Below are positions 14,411 to 18,111 of a DNA stretch of 18,111 nucleotides, piece by piece. The notes below the pieces were generated by a model that did not search any database, was not told where the DNA came from, and worked only from the letters and a program-made list of their open reading frames with translations. The stretch's first letter is position 1, and each line of letters starts with the position of its first letter. The stretch is from Avimicrobium caecorum (GTDB lineage: Bacteria > Bacillota > Clostridia > Oscillospirales > Ruminococcaceae): positions 1 to 18,111 of the forward strand of contig CAJFNJ010000018.1 of the NCBI GenBank assembly GCA_904394705.1. Reading direction: 5' to 3'. Position numbers and translations under genes: made by a program.

Positions 14411-14992
14411 TCAGACAGTCTGTTCTGAACCGGCGGGGACACGGGCAGCCATGACACAGCCGATGCGCTCCTCCGGGGATTCCTCCGGGGCCAGCACCGT
14501 CACCTCCAGATCAGGGCCGCCGCCGGGATTCGGGAACAGCTCGGAGGTGATCTCCCCGGGCTCACAGGGGGTCTCCTCCAGCCACCGGAGAAAATCCGCC
14601 GGCAGGGCAGGGCTGTCCGAGGCGGCGATCTCCTCCCGGCTCTGGGGGGAGATCAGCTCCCGTCCCGGCGCCTTGCGGCAGAATACCATGGCACCGGCTG
14701 CCCGGGCGGCACTGCGGAAGATGCGGCAGGATTCGGTGAGGGCGGTGAGAGCCTGTTCCAGACTGCTACGGGTGCGCAGGGAAGTGTAGGTGACAAAGCC
14801 GATGGCAGCCGCGCTGATCGAGAGGATCTGCAGGGCCAGGGCAGCACCGGAACGGCGGAGGTCCTCCGGGGTGAGGCCGGGCTGATCCAGCTGGCTCAGG
14901 AACCGGAGCAGCACCAGGGAGATGAGTGCGCCGGCACAAAGGGAAAACAGGCCGGAACGCCAGAGCGCCCGGCTGCCGGGAGATTTCTGCAT
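14411..14992 (-). CDS. Hypothetical two-helix membrane protein
   Basis: A 193-residue protein I do not recognise. Two hydrophobic helices are visible at about 12-32 (SGLFSLCAGALISLVLLRF) and 49-70 (AALALQILSISAAAIGFVTY), followed by a basic patch and an Ala/Arg helix to about 100. The C-terminal 90 residues are acidic, rich in Pro and Glu, and have no catalytic motif I can see. The start at 14992 is chosen because AAGGAG lies 8 nt before it; the frame extends much further upstream but through the ferritin terminator and promoter region. The ribosome binding site is the centre of a perfect palindrome. It is probably transcribed on its own from a -10 box at 15046-15051. Confidence 0.65.
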   Translation of the reverse strand: MQKSPGSRALWRSGLFSLCAGALISLVLLRFLSQLDQPGLTPEDLRRSGAALALQILSISAAAIGFVTYTSLRTRSSLEQALTALTESCRIFRSAARAAGAMVFCRKAPGRELISPQSREEIAASDSPALPADFLRWLEETPCEPGEITSELFPNPGGGPDLEVTVLAPEESPEERIGCVMAARVPAGSEQTV

Positions 14993-15009
14993 GAAAAGGA
15001 CTCCTTTTC
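14993..15009 (-). promoter_or_regulatory. Palindrome enclosing the ribosome binding site
   Basis: A perfect 17-bp palindrome starts at the base next to the ATG of the hypothetical membrane protein. In the mRNA, GAAAAG and CTTTTC can pair and leave the Shine-Dalgarno core in a 5-nt loop. This may modulate translation of that gene. Confidence 0.5.
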
Positions 15010-15045
15010 CGATAAAGTCAGCGCCGAAAAGGCGGTACTGGCTCC

Positions 15046-15051
15046 AGTATA
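15046..15051 (-). promoter_or_regulatory. -10 box for the hypothetical membrane protein gene
   Basis: TATACT on the minus strand lies about 55 nt upstream of the start codon and downstream of the ferritin terminator. The -35 region (CATATT at 17-bp spacing) is poor, so the promoter is tentative. Confidence 0.35.
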
Positions 15052-15094
15052 GCGGGTGAAAAGCGAGAAATATGCCCGACTCTGGCGAGAAGCG

Positions 15095-15126
15095 AAAAAG
15101 ACCCCCGGCAGAACCGGAGGTCTTTT
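15095..15126 (-). terminator. Ferritin terminator
   Basis: On the minus strand, AAGACC and CCGG pair with CCGG and GGTCTT around a TTCTG loop, with one mismatch, and the stem ends in TTTTT. It lies 30 nt after the ferritin stop codon. Confidence 0.8.
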
Positions 15127-15155
15127 CTGAAAGCGATGGAAAGGAAAGAAAGGTT

Positions 15156-15668
15156 TTATGCCTGAACCGGTGCGGTGTAGACACGGGCTGCCAGTTCCTG
15201 ATCCAGCAGGTAGAGTCCGCCGCGGGCATCGCTGGCAAACTGCTCCACCTTGGCAATGAGATCCCGGGCACTCTTTTCCTCCTCGGCCTGTTCGTCAATG
15301 AACCAGTCCAGGAAGCGCAGGGTACGGTAGTCGTTGACCTCGGATGCCGCGGCATAGATGGTATTGATGGAAGCAGTTACAAATTCCTCATGCTCCAGAG
15401 CCTGGCGCAGAGGTGCCATCATGTCGTCCAGACGGCTCTCGGGACGGGCAATGCTCTCCAGGGTCACCAGCTGATCGTTATCCTGCAGATACTGATAGAA
15501 CATCATGGCATGGTCCCGTTCCTCCTGGGCCTGCACCTTGAAATAATTCGCAAAGCCGGCCAGTCCGGTGCGCTCAAAGTAGTTGGCAAAGTCCAGATAC
15601 AGATAGGCGGAATAGAATTCCTTGTTGATCTGCTCATTGAGCAGGTTGGCTACATGGGCGTTCATCAT
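15156..15668 (-). CDS. ftnA: Ferritin (bacterial non-haem FtnA type)
   Basis: A 170-residue iron-storage protein that forms a 24-subunit shell in the cytoplasm and oxidises Fe(II) for storage as mineral. The ferroxidase residues fall at the same numbers as in E. coli FtnA: Glu17, Tyr24, Glu50, His53, Glu94 and Gln127, with third-site acidic residues Glu49, Glu126, Glu129 and Glu130. The four-helix bundle is complete (NEQINKEFYSAYLYLDFANY in the first helix), so it should be active and is not a haem-binding bacterioferritin. AGGAGG lies 8 nt before the first of two adjacent ATG codons. It is transcribed alone, with its own promoter, a leader hairpin and terminator. Confidence 0.95.
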   Translation of the reverse strand: MMNAHVANLLNEQINKEFYSAYLYLDFANYFERTGLAGFANYFKVQAQEERDHAMMFYQYLQDNDQLVTLESIARPESRLDDMMAPLRQALEHEEFVTASINTIYAAASEVNDYRTLRFLDWFIDEQAEEEKSARDLIAKVEQFASDARGGLYLLDQELAARVYTAPVQA

Positions 15669-15707
15669 CGTTTTGACCTCCTTGATTTATACTCATTTCT
15701 CTTGTCT

Positions 15708-15726
15708 CCGGGAAGAGTGTTCCCGG
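15708..15726 (-). other. Hairpin in the ferritin 5' leader
   Basis: CCGGGAA and TTCCCGG form a perfect 7-bp stem around CACTC in the ferritin mRNA, within about the first 25 nt after the expected start. It may stabilise the 5' end. There is no CAGUG-type eukaryotic iron-responsive loop. Confidence 0.55.
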
Positions 15727-15737
15727 TCTTTGAGGAT

Positions 15738-15746
15738 ATTATACCA
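15738..15746 (-). promoter_or_regulatory. Extended -10 promoter of ferritin
   Basis: On the minus strand, TGGTATAAT is a perfect extended -10 (TATAAT at 15738-15743 with TG one base before). The -35 position is weak, as is common for extended -10 promoters. The leader would be about 63 nt. Confidence 0.7.
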
Positions 15747-15765
15747 AAAGAGCATATTCATGACT

Positions 15766-15778
15766 GTGACTGTGTCAC
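15766..15778. promoter_or_regulatory. Small palindrome upstream of the ferritin promoter
   Basis: GTGAC-TGT-GTCAC is a perfect 5+3+5 inverted repeat overlapping or just upstream of the ferritin -35 position. It is a candidate regulator site. It does not match the Fur or PerR box. Confidence 0.4.
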
Positions 15779-15863
15779 TGAAAGAAAACCTGCGCTAAAA
15801 TGGCGTATTGATGAGCAAAACCAGGCCTGTATCAAATATCTGCGGGAAATATACGGAAAAATC

Positions 15864-15891
15864 TTGCAAAATCCGGAATATTTGCTATAAT
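15864..15891 (+). promoter_or_regulatory. Strong promoter for the structured RNA
   Basis: TTGCAA (15864-15869) and TATAAT (15886-15891) are separated by 16 bp, and TGC in front of the -10 makes it an extended -10. Transcription should start at about 15898, exactly where the folded region begins. No ATG with a ribosome binding site follows, which points to a non-coding transcript. Confidence 0.75.
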
Positions 15892-15897
15892 ATCCCT

Positions 15898-16105
15898 TGG
15901 CAAAAAAGGAGGGTCGGGTCGATTGCCAGAATCTCAAGTGGAGCCCGAATGCGGGCTCGCAAATTTTATAGCGCAGACCTGAGGGTCTGTGGGTTATGTG
16001 GGGCATTGCCCCGCCGTACTTGTATAAAACAGCTTGAGAGCCCAAAGAGTAGAGCGTTTTGTCCAGGGCAGCCCTGTGGTGGGGCTTGCCGCAAGCAGAC
16101 AAGTT
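15898..16105 (+). ncRNA. Candidate structured non-coding RNA, family not recognised
   Basis: Directly after a strong promoter, about 208 nt fold into nested helices found by eye. Helix 1: TGGCAA (15898-15903) with TTGCCA (15923-15928). Helix 2: TCTCAAG (15932-15938) with CTTGAGA (16033-16039), closing a junction. Inside it, GAGCCCG/CGGGCTC (15941-15958) is a hairpin and TTTTATA (15964-15970) pairs with TATAAAA (16023-16029), enclosing CAGACC/GGTCTG (15974-15989) and GGGGC/GCCCC (16000-16012). A last junction, TTGTC (16059-16063) with GACAA (16098-16102), holds CAGGG/CCCTG and GCTTG/CAAGC hairpins. ACTTGT (16018-16023) could alternatively pair with ACAAGT (16100-16105) as a pseudoknot. I see none of the conserved blocks of tmRNA, RNase P or SRP RNA. 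A 6S-like or other Clostridia-specific RNA is possible. The 3' end is uncertain. Confidence 0.65.
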
Positions 16106-16284
16106 ACTAAGAAAGCTCAAATCAGAACCGGAATTTGGATAAATAAAATGCGGGGAGTTTCTTCCCAAAATAATAAATAATACAAAACGCAAAAGACGCT
16201 TTCCCATAGCGGGAACAGCGTTTCGAAACGAGGTTTGTTGTTTACAGGTACAATTGATTTTTTTATGAAAGGCTGAACGATTTG
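16106..16284 (+). other. AT-rich spacer with one hairpin before the C39-like gene
   Basis: No gene is visible. ACGCT-TCCC (16197-16205) pairs with GGGA-AGCGT (16211-16221) with a small bulge; no real U-tract follows on the plus strand, while the minus-strand reading gives CTTTTGCGTTTT, a poor terminator. A possible promoter for the next gene, TTTACA (16241-16246), 17 bp, TATGAA (16264-16269), would leave a very short leader. The gene could instead be read through from the upstream RNA promoter. Confidence 0.35.
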
Positions 16285-17106
16285 ATGAAAAAACTGATTG
16301 TATTGACACTGACACTCTGCCTGATGCTGGCTGGCTGCAGCAGCACCGGCAACAACAACTCTTCTTCCCAGTCCGGGGAGGAAAACCAGACCACAGCTTC
16401 GGCTGCGTTCACCGATGAGATGAAGATCCCTCATACTGTGGATCTCTCGGAGGAGGACGGCGCTGACAGCGTAGAGCGTGCCGGCGACCATGCCGACAGC
16501 ATTTATTTTGCTCACCCGGACTTCTACAACATGACCGATACCGATACCCTGACCATTCTGGAGCATTTCCGCACCCAGCAGCAGACCAGTGAATGGAGCT
16601 GCGGCGTGACCTCTGCCCTGATGGTAATGGATTGGTATGGCACTCTGGGCGACTACAATGAGGAAACTCTGGCCCAGTTCCGTTCCAATGGACTGACTCC
16701 CGAGGCTACCAGCCTCCAGCAGCTCATCGAGGTATTTGAGGGCGTAGGCGGCTACGACCTGTACAGCACTCTGGACTGTGAGAATGTCTATGAGGAATTC
16801 ACCCTCGAGTTCATTCAGGAAACCCTGGCGAATGATACTCCCATTATTGTGGGCTGGAACGACTGGGGCGGTCACTGGCAGACCATCATCGGCTATGACA
16901 CCATGGGCACCGAAACCACTCAGGACGATGTGATCATCGTGGCAGATTCCTATGACACCACCGATCACTGTCAGGACGGTTACGGCATCTATGGAGCCGA
17001 GCGGTTCTATTACAACTTCACCTTCTATGACTTCTTCGAGGGCGAGGACGCTGTGAACAATATGTGCTTCCTCGTGGCAACTCCCTCGGCAGAAGCCGCT
17101 GAGTAA
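16285..17106 (+). CDS. C39-like (papain-fold) peptidase-family lipoprotein
   Basis: A 273-residue exported lipoprotein. The signal peptide ends in LAGC (Cys18), followed by a Ser/Asn/Gln-rich linker to about 40. The C-terminal domain matches the Peptidase_C39_2 pattern: the oxyanion Gln99 or Gln100, Cys106 in SEWSCGVTSALMVMDWYG, His197 in GGHWQTIIGYD and Asp221 in VADSYD. This is a full Cys-His-Asp triad in papain order, so a cysteine peptidase or amidase outside the membrane is likely. Unlike ABC-linked C39 domains it has no transporter attached. ATG at 16285 is preferred; TTG at 16282 is also possible. The ribosome binding site is weak (GAAAGG, 13 nt away). Substrate unknown. Confidence 0.8.
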   Translation: MKKLIVLTLTLCLMLAGCSSTGNNNSSSQSGEENQTTASAAFTDEMKIPHTVDLSEEDGADSVERAGDHADSIYFAHPDFYNMTDTDTLTILEHFRTQQQTSEWSCGVTSALMVMDWYGTLGDYNEETLAQFRSNGLTPEATSLQQLIEVFEGVGGYDLYSTLDCENVYEEFTLEFIQETLANDTPIIVGWNDWGGHWQTIIGYDTMGTETTQDDVIIVADSYDTTDHCQDGYGIYGAERFYYNFTFYDFFEGEDAVNNMCFLVATPSAEAAE

Positions 17107-17167
17107 GGCAGACCCTGCAAGGAAATCGACCCGCTTTGCAACAGGTTTGCCGCAGAAACAAAAAAAC

Positions 17168-17202
17168 GGAGCTTCCCTTACCATGGGGAAGCTCCTTCTT
17201 TT
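17168..17202 (+). terminator. Terminator of the C39-like gene
   Basis: GGAGCTTCCC pairs with GGGGAAGCTCC around a TTACCAT loop, followed by TTCTTTT. It lies about 60 nt after the stop codon. Confidence 0.85.
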
Positions 17203-17443
17203 ATAAGATCAATCATAATAAAAGGGAGGGGCGTTTGGGGCAAGTGAAGAATGAAAAGTGAAAAGTGAAGAGCTGCGGTGTGCCGCCTGCGGCACAAATT
17301 CAAAAAGCGCCCTCGAAAAATCCGGAGTGCCTTTTTGCGATCTGTCTCTTGGTTCTGTAAATACAAACGACCATCCTGTAATAAATAAAAAGCGTTTGTG
17401 AGGGAAGCGGTTCTGGACGGTTTTGTTGCTTATTGCTTTGACG
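17203..17443. other. Gene-free stretch with repeat-like hairpins
   Basis: I find no coding signal here. Besides the repeat at 17243-17296, an imperfect stem at 17303-17336 joins AAAAAG to CTTTTT and could stop transcription in either direction. CAAACG (17364-17369) and CGTTTG (17393-17398) form a spaced inverted repeat of unknown meaning. Confidence 0.4.
17243..17296. repeat. GAAAAGTGA-type tandem motif plus perfect hairpin
   Basis: Overlapping copies of GTGAAGA, GAAAAGTGA and AAAAGTGAAGAG lead into a perfect 8-bp hairpin TGTGCCGC/GCGGCACA with a 2-nt loop (17279-17296). AT-rich GAAAAGTGA-type strings next to GC hairpins recur between genes in many Clostridia, in my recollection, so this may be one copy of a dispersed element. 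Confidence 0.4.
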
Positions 17444-17477
17444 CAAAAAAATCCCGCCATGGAAACCATGACGGGAT
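17444..17477 (-). terminator. Terminator of tRNA-Arg
   Basis: Immediately after the tRNA on the minus strand, AATCCCG-CATGG pairs with CCATGG-CGGGATT around a TTTC-like loop with one mismatch and runs into seven T residues. Confidence 0.9.
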
Positions 17478-17554
17478 TGGTACGCCCGATGCGGCTCGAA
17501 CGCACGACCTTCAGAGTCGGAGTCTGACGCTCTATCCAACTGAGCTACGGGCGC
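17478..17554 (-). tRNA. tRNA-Arg (anticodon CCG)
   Basis: A complete 77-nt cloverleaf on the minus strand. The acceptor GCGCCCG pairs with CGGGCGT (terminal G-U), the D arm has GCTC/GAGC with AGTTGGATA in the loop, the anticodon stem TCAGA/TCTGA holds the loop CTCCGAC, and the T arm has GTGCG/CGCAT with TTCGAGC. The anticodon CCG reads the CGG arginine codon. CCA is encoded after the discriminator A. It has its own promoter and terminator and is a single-gene unit. Confidence 0.95.
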
Positions 17555-17572
17555 ATACTGAATGCATCTAAT

Positions 17573-17601
17573 ATAATACCAAATCCCGGGTGGATAGTCA
17601 A
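17573..17601 (-). promoter_or_regulatory. Promoter of tRNA-Arg
   Basis: On the minus strand, TTGACT (17596-17601) and TATTAT (17573-17578) are separated by exactly 17 bp and lie about 20 nt upstream of the mature tRNA 5' end. Confidence 0.8.
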
Positions 17602-17674
17602 GCGGGAATTTTCGCTTTTGCGATTCTCCGCCGGTTCGACACAGAATCGTCACAACTGGCTTTTCCATTTCCTA

Positions 17675-17680
17675 TATAAT
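17675..17680 (+). promoter_or_regulatory. -10 box for the small membrane protein gene
   Basis: A perfect TATAAT lies 21 bp before the ATG at 17702, so the start point would fall near the ribosome binding site and leave a very short leader. No good -35 is visible. A promoter further upstream is possible. Confidence 0.35.
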
Positions 17681-17701
17681 AAGGGGGTGGAGGTGAGAGA
17701 T

Positions 17702-17983
17702 ATGGATGATCTGCTGGAGCTGGCGCTGGATGTCCTGCTGGAGGGCGCCGCGGAGACAGCTGCGTCCCCGAAGGCGCCGCTGCGAGTACGGATCATACTG
17801 ATCCTGATTCTGGGGATCGGTTTCTTTGGGGTAGCTGGACTGATCTTCTGGGTGGGACTTGATACCGGAAAGTGGGGGCTGATGCTGCTGGGACTGGCAC
17901 TTCTGACAGGCGGAGGAGCCTGGATTTGGTATAAATACAGGGAGTACCAGAGGCGCAGAGAAAGAGTGGACAAGAAATTGTAA
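17702..17983 (+). CDS. Small two-helix membrane protein, unknown
   Basis: A 93-residue protein I cannot assign to a named family. An acidic, Leu-rich amphipathic N-terminus (1-20) is followed by two hydrophobic helices at about 30-51 (IILILILGIGFFGVAGLIFW) and 57-77 (LMLLGLALLTGGGAWIW). The tail is strongly basic (YKYREYQRRRERVDKKL) and should stay in the cytoplasm. The ATG at 17702 has GGAGG at 8-nt spacing; an upstream in-frame ATG at 17618 would start before the -10 box. It sits between a divergent tRNA gene and tandem rRNA-type promoters, with no terminator of its own visible. Confidence 0.7.
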   Translation: MDDLLELALDVLLEGAAETAASPKAPLRVRIILILILGIGFFGVAGLIFWVGLDTGKWGLMLLGLALLTGGGAWIWYKYREYQRRRERVDKKL

Positions 17984-17990
17984 AAACCTG

Positions 17991-18019
17991 TTGACAAACT
18001 GGACAAGGTATGGTAACAT
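17991..18019 (+). promoter_or_regulatory. Upstream promoter (P1) of a probable rRNA operon
   Basis: A perfect TTGACA (17991-17996), a 17-bp spacer and TAACAT (18014-18019). It starts only 8 nt after the stop codon of the small membrane protein gene. Tandem with a second TTGACA promoter 94 bp later, as before rRNA operons in Bacillota. Confidence 0.7.
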
Positions 18020-18026
18020 AAAATAA

Positions 18027-18042
18027 CCGTCGGGAACGACGG
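18027..18042 (+). other. Hairpin with GNRA-type loop at the P1 start site
   Basis: CCGTCG and CGACGG form a perfect 6-bp stem closed by the loop GGAA. It lies at the expected 5' end of the P1 transcript. Confidence 0.55.
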
Positions 18043-18084
18043 AAACGCTCTGAAAAAGAGATTGAAAAAACTTGAAAAAAGTGC

Positions 18085-18111
18085 TTGACAATCGAAACTG
18101 AGCGTGATATA
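18085..18111 (+). promoter_or_regulatory. Second promoter (P2) of a probable rRNA operon, cut by the window edge
   Basis: TTGACA (18085-18090), a 17-bp spacer, then TATA at the last four bases, so a TATAAT-like -10 is cut by the end. An A-tract-rich stretch (18061-18080) precedes it and resembles an UP element. This layout is typical of rRNA promoters; the rRNA genes themselves are outside the window. Confidence 0.65.

Noticed and set aside
15905..15982. AAGGAGG with a TTG-started mini-ORF of 19 codons inside the structured RNA
   Set aside because: Spacing to the TTG is about 11 nt or more, the start lies in a helix arm, and the peptide has no leader-peptide feature. Kept only as an alternative to test.
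15758..16315. Minus-strand open frame of 185 codons over the intergenic region
   Set aside because: It lacks a ribosome binding site and any domain, covers the promoter and the helices of the structured RNA, and runs into the next gene's start.
17478..17554. tRNA-Arg as attachment site of an integrated element
   Set aside because: No integrase gene and no visible repeat of the tRNA 3' end elsewhere in the window.

Overview
The window looks like chromosomal DNA of a GC-rich member of the Clostridia (Bacillota), probably a gut anaerobe of the Oscillospiraceae/Ruminococcaceae type. This is inferred from strong AGGAGG ribosome binding sites, sigma-A promoters (TTGACA/TATAAT), short N-terminal lipoprotein signals, GntR/FCD and LysR regulators, and a tyrosine phenol-lyase. 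No 16S rRNA gene lies inside the window, so the lineage is not proven. I see no phage, insertion sequence or CRISPR array.

Layout. (1) Positions 1-570 are intergenic: three terminator-like hairpins, the C-terminal scrap of a GNAT acetyltransferase, and a degenerate direct repeat around it. (2) Positions 615-2900 hold a divergent pair: tyrosine phenol-lyase on the minus strand and a GntR/FCD regulator on the plus strand. Between them is a consensus promoter and a 27-bp near-palindromic operator candidate. (3) Positions 3313-9187 are one six-gene operon: lipoprotein binding protein, two permeases, a MalK/UgpC-type ATPase, a glycerophosphodiester phosphodiesterase and a PHP phosphoesterase. It resembles a ugpBAECQ system with an added phosphatase and ends at a strong terminator. 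(4) Positions 9342-12680 are a second operon of four genes joined by ATGA start/stop overlaps: Nudix hydrolase, metallophosphoesterase lipoprotein, HAD phosphatase and LysR regulator. (5) Positions 12958-14358 encode a MATE efflux protein with its own promoter and terminator. (6) Positions 14411-15668 on the minus strand encode a two-helix membrane protein of unknown function and a ferritin with a complete ferroxidase centre. (7) Positions 15864-16284 carry a strong promoter followed by about 210 nt of nested helices, the best candidate here for an unrecognised structured RNA. It is followed by a C39-like papain-fold lipoprotein gene (16285-17106). (8) Positions 17203-18111 contain an intergenic hairpin repeat, tRNA-Arg(CCG) on the minus strand, a 93-residue membrane protein, and two tandem TTGACA promoters of the kind that precede rRNA operons. 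An rRNA operon probably begins just past the right edge.

How the genes fit together. TPL splits tyrosine into phenol, pyruvate and ammonia and is probably controlled by the neighbouring GntR protein. The Ugp-like operon would import glycerophosphodiesters or glycerol phosphate, cut them to glycerol-3-phosphate plus alcohol, and perhaps dephosphorylate the product with the PHP enzyme. The second operon is a set of three hydrolases with a dedicated regulator; its substrate cannot be told from sequence.
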